Shown piece by piece: positions 18,292 to 26,363 of a stretch of DNA of 64,000 bases. The stretch is from NCBI GenBank assembly GCA_965213885.1, contig OZ243919.1, positions 1,798,001 through 1,862,000 of the forward strand, in the 5' to 3' direction. The notes under the pieces were generated by a model. That model did not search any database, had not been told where the DNA came from, and was given only the letters and a program-made list of their open reading frames with translations. The stretch comes from VYFG01 sp965213885 (GTDB lineage: Bacteria; Pseudomonadota; Gammaproteobacteria; Arenicellales; Poriferihabitantaceae). How positions within the stretch are numbered: the first letter of the stretch is position 1; the number at the start of each line of letters is the position of its first letter. A program made the translations under genes and the position numbers.

Positions 18292-19719
18292 ATGGCCCAG
18301 CCAGCATCCGCCCCCGGGGACGAGCAGGAAACTGCCGTGATCGAACCACTGGTCCGCCGTGCCCGCGCCGCCATGGCCGGGATTTCCCGGGCCGACCAGG
18401 CACGCATCGACGAACTCGTGACCGCGGTGGCCTGGTCGCTGTACAAGCCGGAAAATGCCCGCCGGCTGGCGGAAATGGCCGTCGCGGACACCGGTATCGG
18501 CAACGTGGACGACAAGGTTATCAAGAACCAGCGCAAGACCTTCGGCACGCTGAGGGACCTCATGCGGGCCATGACCGTGGGAATCATCGAGGACGACCCC
18601 GCCCGGGGACTGGTGCGCTACGCCAAGCCCGTGGGCGTGGTGGCGGCGGTCACGCCGTCCACCAACCCCGCAGCCACCCCGGTGAACAAGACCATGATGG
18701 CGCTCAAGGGCGCCAACGCCATCATCATCGCACCCTCCCCTGCCGGCTGGACCACCACCAGTGAAGCGGTGGAACTGATGCGCGGGGCGCTGGTCCGCGC
18801 GGGCGCCCCGGCGGACCTGGTGCAGGTGCTGCCATCACCGGTTTCCCGTGAAATGACCCGGGCGCTGATGCACGAGGCCGACCTGGTGGTCACCACCGGC
18901 TCCCAGAACAATGTCCGCAGCGCCTACAGCAGCGGCACCCCGGCCATCGGCGTCGGCGCCGGCAACGTGCCCGTGGTGATCGATGCCAGCGCGGACCTCG
19001 ATGATGCGGCGGAAAAGATTCTCGCCTCCAAGACCTTCGACAATTCCACGTCCTGCTCATCGGAAAATTCGCTGATCATCCTGGACAGCGTGTATGAGGA
19101 GGCCATGAACGCACTGGTCCGGGTCGGCGCCTACCGCGCCGCACCGGCGGAACGGGAACTGATCGCACGGACACTCTGGCGGGACGGCAAGCTGAACCGG
19201 GACCTCATCGCCCGCGATGCGGATGTCTTCGCCCGCGGCGTCGGCCTGTCGCCGGACGCGGAACATTACCGTTTTTTCCTGGTAGAGGAACCCGGGTTCG
19301 ATGCGGGGTCGCCGTTCGCGGACGAAAAGCTGTCCCTGGTACTCACGGTCTACCGGGCGCGGGATTTCGATCACGCGGTCGCGCTGGTCGGGGATGTGCT
19401 CGATGTCCAGGGCAGGGGCCATTCCTGCGGCATCCACACGCGGACACGAGGTCATCCGGAACGCCTTGCCGAGACCATGGACGTGGTCCGTGTACTGGTC
19501 AACCAGGCACATACCTTCGGCAACGGCGGCAGCTTCAACAACGCCCTGAATTTCACCCTTTCCATGGGCTGCGGCACCTGGGGTGGAAACAGCATCTCCG
19601 AGAACCTCAACTACCGCCATTTCATCAACATCACGCACCTGGTCACCGCCGTGGGACAGGACAGGCCCACGGAAGAGGAACTCTTCGGCGCCCACTTCGC
19701 CCGCTACGGACGCGACTGA
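18292..19719 (+). CDS. acylating aldehyde dehydrogenase, sulfoacetaldehyde dehydrogenase (SauS)-like
   Basis: CoA-acylating aldehyde dehydrogenase of 475 residues, interconverting an acyl-CoA with an aldehyde. Catalytic Cys255 lies in TFDNSTSCSSEN, and the cofactor region GVVAAVTPSTNPAATPVNK is typical of the acylating branch. The C-terminal NQAHTFGNGGSFNNALNFT and SISENLNYRHFINI stretches match what I know of SauS, which reduces sulfoacetyl-CoA to sulfoacetaldehyde. Its stop overlaps the next start (TGATG), so it is coupled to an acid-CoA ligase as in sauST. The substrate is inferred from this pairing plus the divergent TauE homologue. Another short acid aldehyde is possible. Confidence 0.8.
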   Translation: MAQPASAPGDEQETAVIEPLVRRARAAMAGISRADQARIDELVTAVAWSLYKPENARRLAEMAVADTGIGNVDDKVIKNQRKTFGTLRDLMRAMTVGIIEDDPARGLVRYAKPVGVVAAVTPSTNPAATPVNKTMMALKGANAIIIAPSPAGWTTTSEAVELMRGALVRAGAPADLVQVLPSPVSREMTRALMHEADLVVTTGSQNNVRSAYSSGTPAIGVGAGNVPVVIDASADLDDAAEKILASKTFDNSTSCSSENSLIILDSVYEEAMNALVRVGAYRAAPAERELIARTLWRDGKLNRDLIARDADVFARGVGLSPDAEHYRFFLVEEPGFDAGSPFADEKLSLVLTVYRARDFDHAVALVGDVLDVQGRGHSCGIHTRTRGHPERLAETMDVVRVLVNQAHTFGNGGSFNNALNFTLSMGCGTWGGNSISENLNYRHFINITHLVTAVGQDRPTEEELFGAHFARYGRD

Positions 19720-21257
19720 TGCCGGCGAACACCATCCGGGCGGTGATCGACCGCCACGCGGCGGGGCATGGGGATGACATCTTCCTGGTGGACCCGGAAC
19801 ACGACCGCACACTGACCTTCGGCCAGCTGAAGGCCGGCGCCGAGGCAATCCGCACAAGCCTTGACCGGCTCGGGGTGGCCCGGGGCGCCAAGGTGGCCTT
19901 CCTGCTCGACAACGGGTACTGGACCGCCCAGCTCTTTCTCGGCGTGATGGCCGCGGGCCGGGTAATCGTGCCCCTGAACGCCGTGTCCGGGACCCAGCAG
20001 CTGGTACATGTCCTCGGACACTCCGACGCCGAACTGGTGTTCGTCTCCGCTGCATACCGCGAACGGCTGGCGGAGCTCAGGGCCGCGGTGGACCGTGATT
20101 TTCGGGTGGTGGATCTGGATGAGAAAACAGGGCCGGTCTGGCCGGTAGACGGCAACGACACGCTGCCGGCGCCCCCGTCCGGACCGGACGGGCAGACTCC
20201 GGCGCTGCTGCTCTACACCTCCGGCTCCACGGGACTGCCGAAGGGTGCGATCATGAACCAGCGGGCCATCGTCACGGGCGGCCAGAACGTGGTGCTCGGC
20301 CACGGCCTTGGCCCGGCGGACCGCGTGCTCTGTGTGCTGCCGGTCTACCACATCAACGGCGCCATGGTCACCGTGGTCGCGCCGCTGGTGAGCGGCGGCA
20401 GCGTGGTGATGCCGTCCCGCTTCCGCGCCAGCCGGTTCTGGGACCTGGTGGCCGCCCACGGCTGCACCTGGTCCAGCGTGGTGCCGACGATCATCAAGTA
20501 CCTGCTTGACCGGGCTGCCGAGGAGCCCTTCGACTTCGGCGCTGACCCGCGCCTGGCGCCCTTCCGCTTCGGGCGTTCGGCGTCCGCACCGCTGCCGGCG
20601 GTGGTGCTCAGGCAGTGGGAGGAAACCTTCAGGGTGCCCATGATCGAAACCATCGGGCTGACCGAGACCGCCGGCACCGTGGCCACTAACCCGATGCCGC
20701 CCCGGGCCCGCAAACCGGGCTCGGTGGGGTTGCCCTGCGGCAACGAGATCAGGGTGGTGGACGAGGCGGGCAACGAGTGCATGCCCCATGTCCCGGGCGA
20801 ACTGGTGGTCCGCGGGGACAACGTGCTCGACTGCTATTACAAGAATACCGAGGCCACCGAAAGCGCCTTTACCGGCGAGTGGTTCCGTACCGGCGACCTC
20901 GGGAAAAAGGATGACGAGGGATATCTCTACATCACCGGCAGACTGAAGGAGCTCATTATCCGCGGCGGAGAGAATATCGCGCCGCGGGAGATCGACGATG
21001 TGCTCTACCGGCACGAGGCCATCCTGGAGGCGGCGGCAGTGGGGGTGGACGACGAGAACTACGGCCAGGAAGTGGTGGCCTGTGTGGTGATCCGCGACGG
21101 TCACCGTGCGACGGAGGAGGAACTCAGGGTATTCTGCGAGCGGGCCGTCGGCGGGGTGAAATGCCCCAAGGCCATCTATTTCATGGACGACCTGCCCAAG
21201 GGTCCGTCCGGCAAGATCCAACGGCTCCGGCTGCCGGGCTTGATCCGGGACCTCTGA
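19719..21257 (+). CDS. AMP-forming acid-CoA ligase, sulfoacetate-CoA ligase (SauT)-like
   Basis: ANL-family ligase of 512 residues: P-loop LLLYTSGSTGLPKGA, the A5 motif IGLTETAG, the hinge ITGRLKELIIRGGENIAP, and the C-terminal catalytic lysine in DLPKGPSGKIQRLRL. It would activate a carboxylic acid with ATP and CoA, and the product would be reduced by the preceding dehydrogenase. Order and overlap match sauS-sauT of sulfoacetate degradation in Cupriavidus. No sulfoacetaldehyde acetyltransferase (xsc) or SauU-type importer is present in this window. A general fatty- or hydroxy-acid ligase cannot be excluded. Confidence 0.8.
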   Translation: MPANTIRAVIDRHAAGHGDDIFLVDPEHDRTLTFGQLKAGAEAIRTSLDRLGVARGAKVAFLLDNGYWTAQLFLGVMAAGRVIVPLNAVSGTQQLVHVLGHSDAELVFVSAAYRERLAELRAAVDRDFRVVDLDEKTGPVWPVDGNDTLPAPPSGPDGQTPALLLYTSGSTGLPKGAIMNQRAIVTGGQNVVLGHGLGPADRVLCVLPVYHINGAMVTVVAPLVSGGSVVMPSRFRASRFWDLVAAHGCTWSSVVPTIIKYLLDRAAEEPFDFGADPRLAPFRFGRSASAPLPAVVLRQWEETFRVPMIETIGLTETAGTVATNPMPPRARKPGSVGLPCGNEIRVVDEAGNECMPHVPGELVVRGDNVLDCYYKNTEATESAFTGEWFRTGDLGKKDDEGYLYITGRLKELIIRGGENIAPREIDDVLYRHEAILEAAAVGVDDENYGQEVVACVVIRDGHRATEEELRVFCERAVGGVKCPKAIYFMDDLPKGPSGKIQRLRLPGLIRDL

Positions 21258-21261
21258 GACG

Positions 21262-22245
21262 GTGCGCGCGGTCCAGGTCATCGCCTACGGCGGGCGGGAT
21301 GGCATCGCACTGAACGATGTTCCGCCGCCGGCTCCGGTCGCCGGCGAGGTGCGGGTGAACATCGACGTGGCGGGACTCAACTTCATCGATGTCTACATGC
21401 GGGAGGGGAAGTACCGCGACTCCAGGACCTACGGCACTCCCCTGCCCTTCACCCTGGGCATGGAGGGTGCCGGCGTCGTGGCCGATGCCAACGGCTCGGA
21501 CAGCCTCGAGACGGGCGACCGAGTGGCCTGGTGCCTGTCCCGGGGCAGCTACGCCGATGCTGCCTGTGTGCCCGGCTGGAAACTGGTGAAGCTGCCGCCG
21601 GACATCGACTCCGATACCGGCGCCGCCCTCATGCTCCAGGGCTGTACCGCCCATTACCTGACCCATTCCGCCGCCAGCCTGCAGCCGGGAAACCGATGCC
21701 TGGTGCACGCCGGCGCCGGGGGCGTCGGGCAGATTCTGATCCAGCTCGCGGTGCGCCGGGGCGCCAGCGTGATCGCTACCGTGGGCAGTCCGGACAAGGC
21801 CGCCATCGCGGCAACCCTGGGCGCGGAGCACACCATCCTCTACCGCGAAACGGATTTTCTCGAGGCGGTGATGGACATTACCGGCGGCGAGGGCGTCGAT
21901 GTCGCCTATGATTCCGTGGGCAGGGACACCATCGACCGCAGCATCCGCTGCCTGCGCCGGCGGGGCACGGTGGTGAACTACGGCGGCGCATCCGGACTGG
22001 TGGATTCCGTGAGCCCCCTCGCACTGGCGGAAGCCGGCTCGGTATTCTTCACCCGCCCCCATCTCGCCCACTACCTTGCGGACCGGAACGAGATCGCATG
22101 GCGGACGGATGATCTTTTTCAGGCCGTCCGCGAGGGCGCGCTCAGAATCGCCATCGACCGGCGCTTCCCCCTGGAAGCGGCAGGGGAAGCCATGGCATAC
22201 CTGGAAGCAAGGCGGAGCAGGGGAAAACTGCTGCTGGATCCGTGA
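21262..22245 (+). CDS. quinone oxidoreductase-like MDR protein
   Basis: Zinc-independent medium-chain dehydrogenase/reductase of 327 residues, NADPH:quinone reductase type. It has the GroES-like N-terminal domain (AGLNFIDVYMREGKY) and the nucleotide fold CLVHAGAGGVGQILIQLA. The structural-zinc cysteine cluster of alcohol dehydrogenases is missing. It starts with GTG at 21262, four bases after the ligase stop, so it is the third gene of the operon. Its part in sulfonate metabolism is not obvious; it might remove a reactive carbonyl by-product. Confidence 0.87.
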   Translation: MRAVQVIAYGGRDGIALNDVPPPAPVAGEVRVNIDVAGLNFIDVYMREGKYRDSRTYGTPLPFTLGMEGAGVVADANGSDSLETGDRVAWCLSRGSYADAACVPGWKLVKLPPDIDSDTGAALMLQGCTAHYLTHSAASLQPGNRCLVHAGAGGVGQILIQLAVRRGASVIATVGSPDKAAIAATLGAEHTILYRETDFLEAVMDITGGEGVDVAYDSVGRDTIDRSIRCLRRRGTVVNYGGASGLVDSVSPLALAEAGSVFFTRPHLAHYLADRNEIAWRTDDLFQAVREGALRIAIDRRFPLEAAGEAMAYLEARRSRGKLLLDP

Positions 22246-22433
22246 TCCCTCCCACCGTACCCGGATAACCGGCAGGGGAGAAGATGCCCCCGGAAACCCT
22301 GGAGGCGTCCGGGATCCCGGTGCATGCACACTTCCCGGATTCCGGACACGGTCCGCCGGTCAGCATGCCGGCGCGGCATCGTGCGGAAAAACTGCTGGCG
22401 GCGCACGGCAAGGTACCCACCATCCCGGGTTTG

Positions 22434-22681
22434 CCGCGTACATTTTCACGCAGCGGCGTGCGTGACTGGGCCTCAAAGAATGCCTCGTGATCGACCACCA
22501 ACACCGTGCGCTCGGCCCCGAAGACCGTGCGACAGGTACGATAGGCACTGACCCCCGGCAGACCCTGTTCATCCAAGGCCCGGAAGCGGGCCTTGCCCAC
22601 CGCCAGCAGATCGGGATGGTAGGTCGGCACCAGCGAACCGATACAATGAAACTTCAAATCCCTGCGATCATACAACTCCAT
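22434..22681 (-). pseudogene. IS1634-family transposase fragment (middle part)
   Basis: About 80 residues read like the central part of an IS1634-type transposase: FHCIGSLVPTYHPDLLAV, GLPGVSAYRTCRTVFGAERT, then FEAQSRTPLRENV. The family normally continues for hundreds of residues in both directions, but nothing similar follows here. Downstream the frame runs into sequence antisense to the quinone reductase end. It lies in the otherwise gene-free stretch 22246-22836. A matching N-terminal piece lies on the same strand at 24969-25131, across the COG4861/COG4849 pair. Confidence 0.7.
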
Positions 22682-22799
22682 CTTTGAGGGTGAAATGTCC
22701 CTGGCTCACACTACTCGATCCCCCGTGTGCACATAAATCGTATTTATTTACTCCGGATTAAGCGCAAGTATGCTGTTTGCCCGAGCCCGTCGTCCATAA

Positions 22800-22828
22800 T
22801 TGGCAGATGTCCACGATACATGGATAAT
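22800..22828 (+). promoter_or_regulatory. promoter of the COG4861/COG4849 pair, near-leaderless
   Basis: TTGGCA at 22800-22805, a 17-base spacer, and GATAAT at 22823-22828. The predicted start of transcription (about 22834-22836) is almost at the ATG (22837), and no ribosome-binding site is visible, so the message may be leaderless. Short inverted arms TCCAT (22793-22797) and ATGGA (22820-22824) bracket the promoter and could be an autoregulatory site. Confidence 0.55.
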
Positions 22829-22836
22829 GCTAAAAA

Positions 22837-23853
22837 ATGGACGCTACTACAGAAATCCAGTTGCTCGAGACTGCCCTGGCTCACCTGGCAAAGCTCGGCG
22901 TAACAGCCACGGTTGAACAGCGAGACATCGACATCGTTAACCGCCGAGTCGATGCGTATGTGCGCATTGGCCGCGACCGAAAGACCCGTGTCTATGCCGT
23001 GGAGGTCAAAAAGGGCCTGCGCCCGGCAACCCTGGGCGCCGTGCTTCATCAAATCGAACAGATCGGAAAGCCGCCGCTACTCGTTACCGACTATGTAACG
23101 CCACCGTTGGCCGAAAAACTCAAGGCCCGAAACATCGCCTTCCTGGACGCGGCCGGCAACGCCTTCCTTGATCAGCCGCCCGTTTACATATGGATCAAGG
23201 GCGAGCGGCCACTGGAAATGCCGGGAACGGGCAAAGCAAAAGGCCGCGCATTCCAAGCGAGCGGTCTCAAGGTCCTGTTTGCACTGCTGTGCAATCCCGA
23301 TTGGGTCGCCGAACCGTACCGCGAGATCGCGCGCCTGGCAGGCGTGGCCCACGGCACGGTTGGTTGGGTAATGGCCGACCTTCCGGGAATGGGCTTTGTT
23401 GTGGAAATCGACGGCAAGCGGAGGTTGCTGAAACCCGAGTTGCTGTTGAAGCGCTGGGCGGAAGCCTATGCGCGAACACTGCGCCCCAGGCTCGTCATCG
23501 GACGCTTCCGCACCGATCAGGTGCAGTGGTGGGCTAAAGCGAAGCCAACGAAATATGAGCTGGCCTTTGGTGGCGAGGTTGCGGCAGAACGCCTGACCCA
23601 GGCACTGCGACCGGAGACCGTTACCCTTTATGGAGAAAAGGCCGATCCACGCCTGTTGATTGACTATAAGCTGCAGAAGGACCCGGACGGCCCCGTCGAG
23701 TTTCTCGAGCGCTTCTGGGCCTTCCCGACAGAAAACAAGGATCTGACACCCGATCCCCTCATCTATGCCGACCTGCTGAACATCGGCGACGCGCGCTGCC
23801 TCGAAGCCGCTGACCTCATCTATGAAAAAATAATCGATGGATTTAAGCGATAA
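22837..23853 (+). CDS. COG4861-type protein, AbiEi-like antitoxin with PD-(D/E)XK-like motif
   Basis: Protein of 338 residues, of the family usually labelled type IV toxin-antitoxin AbiEi-like antitoxin. The N-terminal part has a D...ExK arrangement, Asp39 in RRVDAYVRI and Glu56/Lys58 in YAVEVKKG, as in PD-(D/E)XK nuclease folds. A winged-helix-like region follows around residues 140-190 (SGLKVLFALLCNPDWV, then AREIARLAGVAHGTVGWVM-type residues). The gene overlaps the nucleotidyltransferase by 17 bases. Base composition is a little lower in GC than the metabolic genes, and the pair sits inside mobile-element debris, so it was probably acquired. Nuclease activity is inference only. Confidence 0.75.
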   Translation: MDATTEIQLLETALAHLAKLGVTATVEQRDIDIVNRRVDAYVRIGRDRKTRVYAVEVKKGLRPATLGAVLHQIEQIGKPPLLVTDYVTPPLAEKLKARNIAFLDAAGNAFLDQPPVYIWIKGERPLEMPGTGKAKGRAFQASGLKVLFALLCNPDWVAEPYREIARLAGVAHGTVGWVMADLPGMGFVVEIDGKRRLLKPELLLKRWAEAYARTLRPRLVIGRFRTDQVQWWAKAKPTKYELAFGGEVAAERLTQALRPETVTLYGEKADPRLLIDYKLQKDPDGPVEFLERFWAFPTENKDLTPDPLIYADLLNIGDARCLEAADLIYEKIIDGFKR

Positions 23854-24475
23854 AACGGAATTGCGCTGGCTGTCGGCGGTACTGGCCGATGTCGGTGACG
23901 CTGCGCCCGGGGCCGATTTCCTGATCGTTGGCGCGATGGCGCGGGACCTGTTGCTTCAATATGGGCAGGGCGTTCCGATCACTCGCGCGACCACGGACAT
24001 TGACCTGGGGGTTGCCGTCGGAAGCTGGGACGAGTTTCGCAAGCTGCGTGATATCTGCTCTGAATCCGGCTACTTCACCTCCGACCGGCCCGGCAGTCAC
24101 AGGCTGCTCCATCGTAGCGGCGTGCCGCTCGATCTTATTCCGTTCGGCGGGGTGGAGCGCGAGGATGGAACCATTGAGTGGCCCGAAAACAACGCGGTGA
24201 TGGGCGTTTTGGGGTACAGAGAAGCGAGTGCGACGGCGACCCAAATACTTTTGCCGGATAAAATGCCAGTTGCAACGGTCTGCCTGCCAATGCTCGCGAT
24301 CCTGAAACTCATGGCATGGTCCGAACGGCACGCCTACGCACCGGGAAAAGACGCTGCTGATCTGTTCCTCTTGCTCCAAAATTACCTGAACGATGAAAAC
24401 ACGGCGAGACTGTATGAAGTCGGGGCACACTTGCTCGAACGAGAAGACTTCGATTACGAAGCGCGCAATCTCTGA
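23837..24475 (+). CDS. COG4849/AbiEii-like nucleotidyltransferase toxin, C-terminally truncated
   Basis: Predicted nucleotidyltransferase of 212 residues. Catalytic signature residues are present: GAMARD at residues 32-37 and the Asp-x-Asp pair TTDIDLGV at 54-56. The conserved PLDLIPFGGVEREDGTIEWP block and the LKLMAWSERHAYAPGKDAADL segment are also intact. Family members, as I recall them, run on for roughly 75 more residues after the DFDYE motif, but here the frame stops four codons later, next to an integrase fragment. The toxin may therefore be inactive or altered. It overlaps the COG4861 gene and shares its promoter. Confidence 0.75.
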   Translation: MDLSDKTELRWLSAVLADVGDAAPGADFLIVGAMARDLLLQYGQGVPITRATTDIDLGVAVGSWDEFRKLRDICSESGYFTSDRPGSHRLLHRSGVPLDLIPFGGVEREDGTIEWPENNAVMGVLGYREASATATQILLPDKMPVATVCLPMLAILKLMAWSERHAYAPGKDAADLFLLLQNYLNDENTARLYEVGAHLLEREDFDYEARNL

Positions 24476-24552
24476 TTCCACTCATTTTCTTCTCCGGGGA
24501 CGAAAGACGTCCCGAGCCAGACAGCACCATTCTTGCGCCGAGGGGTGGTGGA

Positions 24553-24968
24553 CTACTCTGCGATCCTGCTCGCGATCCGGTTTGCCGCCGCCTTGACGGG
24601 ATCGTTGGCAAGATGGGCGTATTGCGCGGTTGTCCTGGGTGTGGTCGAGCAGCTTGCCGATCATCGGAAGCCCTTCGCCGACGAGCAGTCCGCCCCTGGC
24701 AAAGCAATGGCGGAAGTCATGAATTCGTACATTGTCGAGCCCGGCCCGAGCCCGGATACGCCGCCAGGGATGCTGCAGGTCGGTGAGATGGCTGTCGGGC
24801 TTGTGCCCGGTGATCACCCACGGATTGTTCTCCCTCCGGTGAATGCCGCGCAACACGGCGACGGCCGGATCGCCCAGATGCACAGTCTCGGCTCCCGCCT
24901 TGGTGTCGGGCAATCGCAATTCGCCCGCATCCAGGTCGATATGCTCCCAGCGGAGTTTCTGGACCTTG
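24553..24968 (-). pseudogene. tyrosine recombinase (integrase) C-terminal fragment with frameshift
   Basis: The minus strand encodes the catalytic half of a phage-type integrase: LRWEHIDLDAGELRLPDTKAG, then LTDLQHPWRRIRARAGL, then the HDFRHCFARGGLL box containing His and Arg, and MIGKLLDHTQ. At about 24631 the frame breaks, and the expected TTAQYAHLANDPVKAAANRI with the catalytic tyrosine continues in another frame to a stop at 24553. The N-terminal core-binding domain is absent, replaced at 24968 by transposase sequence. It is therefore dead, a relic of an integrated element. Confidence 0.8.
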
Positions 24969-25131
24969 AAGAGCCGGCACCGCGCCAAAGTCGTGACTGA
25001 CCACCGCGGTATCGGGTTGGCGGCAGCAACGGGTGAAGTCAACGCGGCGACGATGTCATCGGCCTTGCCGAGGTATTTCTACCAGACGATCTTGGGTTTG
25101 CCGTCAATGCGCCTGCATGCGCGGGCGTAGT
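24969..25131 (-). pseudogene. IS1634-family transposase N-terminal fragment
   Basis: On the minus strand the frame reads YARACRRIDGKPKIVW, a stop (TAG where CAG is expected), then KYLGKADDIVAALT. After a frame change it continues TAVVSHDFGAVPALQ, the usual N-terminal region of IS1634-type transposases. The similarity ends where the integrase fragment begins. An in-frame stop plus a frameshift make it a clear pseudogene. It is collinear with the middle fragment at 22434-22681. Confidence 0.65.
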
Positions 25132-25333
25132 TAATAGGGCAGTCAGTCAGTCTTGCCGCGAATGATTTTTGACTAGACCATTGTAGGTCATACAAAAACA
25201 ATGCGGAATTCCAGCGCCCGGGCGGACACCTCAGGATTCATAACCCCCTGATTGAGTGGGTGTTTTCGGACGCAAAGGAAGGAAGAAGGGGAAAAACCAA
25301 CAGAATTTCACTGCCAAACGCGATTCACTCGGG

Positions 25334-26341
25334 CTAGAGGTACTCGCCGTCATAGCATGCCGAGCCCCGCTCCCGGTGCCACAGCCTGAACAGATGGCGT
25401 CTTTTTTCCGGGTCCCTGTGATCCTGAAATTCCGAGCGGTAATGCCCCACCTCATGGTTGTTGAGATACTGGACCTGGCCCCGTTCAAGCGGTGCCTCAT
25501 ACCAGATTTCCTCGCTGGAGCACACTTCGTCGATGGCATCCAGGGCCGCCACAAGTTCGTCGTCCATGCGCTCGCCCGCCACCTCGTAGCCCTTCCTCAC
25601 CAGGGAGGAGTTGGCCCGGGCATTGAGCCGGTCTCCGCTCCAGCTGAAATACGGCGCAAGGCATACCGGCGGCTCGCCGTCGGCGTGTTCCTTCTGGCGA
25701 TCGAAGTACATCGGCCGGTACAGGCGCTCCAGCTGCCCGGGAAATCGATCCTGCATGCGTCGGTGCACGGTATACAGGCTGCAGAAACGACTGACCCCAC
25801 CCTTCGCCGCCGGGTAGCGGCACAGCAGACCGACATAGTCCGGCACCATTCTGGCGAAGGCATTGTCGTTATGGAAAACCAGTTCCACCGAAGTGTGTGA
25901 TCCGCGGACGCCGTACCGATAGGCCTGCCCGGTGTCGCGCACGTTGTAGATCATCTCCCCGTTCCATTTCTGCGCCACCGGACGGCCGATGAACTGGCCG
26001 AGCAGCCAGTAGACCTCCACCATCGCCTCCAGGGGATAGTCGTCCATCGGCATCCGGTCCAGCACGGCGAAGCCGACACCGTTATCCACCGTACCCTTCA
26101 TCCGCCCCATGGCATTCTCAGAGTGAGGCAGGGAAAAGTCCGCAACGCGCCTTTGGAGGTTCTGCAGCGGATTGGCGGCAATGAAGGCCGCCAGGCGATC
26201 GATTTCCCGGCGCATCCCGCCATCCAGAGGAACCAGCCAGTCCGATTCCGTGACCTCGCGGGCCAGCCAGGCACGCGGGCCCGGCGGGACCTGCCGGACG
26301 GGGCTCGTCTCTGCGGTGCAGTCGAGATAGCAAAGGGTCAC
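25334..26341 (-). CDS. TauD/TfdA-type Fe(II)/2-oxoglutarate dioxygenase
   Basis: Non-haem iron oxygenase of about 335 residues. The iron ligands are visible as HND in ELVFHNDNAFARM and the distal histidine in QYLNNHEVGHYRSEF, with the 2-oxoglutarate arginine in RRHLFRLW. GTG at 26341 was chosen because a GGTGA ribosome-binding sequence lies seven bases upstream; another GTG at 26395 would overlap the FAH gene by 32 bases. It is probably co-transcribed with the FAH-family gene, so a two-step cleavage of an acid substrate is plausible. Substrate unknown. Confidence 0.85.
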   Translation of the reverse strand: MTLCYLDCTAETSPVRQVPPGPRAWLAREVTESDWLVPLDGGMRREIDRLAAFIAANPLQNLQRRVADFSLPHSENAMGRMKGTVDNGVGFAVLDRMPMDDYPLEAMVEVYWLLGQFIGRPVAQKWNGEMIYNVRDTGQAYRYGVRGSHTSVELVFHNDNAFARMVPDYVGLLCRYPAAKGGVSRFCSLYTVHRRMQDRFPGQLERLYRPMYFDRQKEHADGEPPVCLAPYFSWSGDRLNARANSSLVRKGYEVAGERMDDELVAALDAIDEVCSSEEIWYEAPLERGQVQYLNNHEVGHYRSEFQDHRDPEKRRHLFRLWHRERGSACYDGEYL

Positions 26342-26363
26342 AACGGCATCACCAGGCGCGTGA

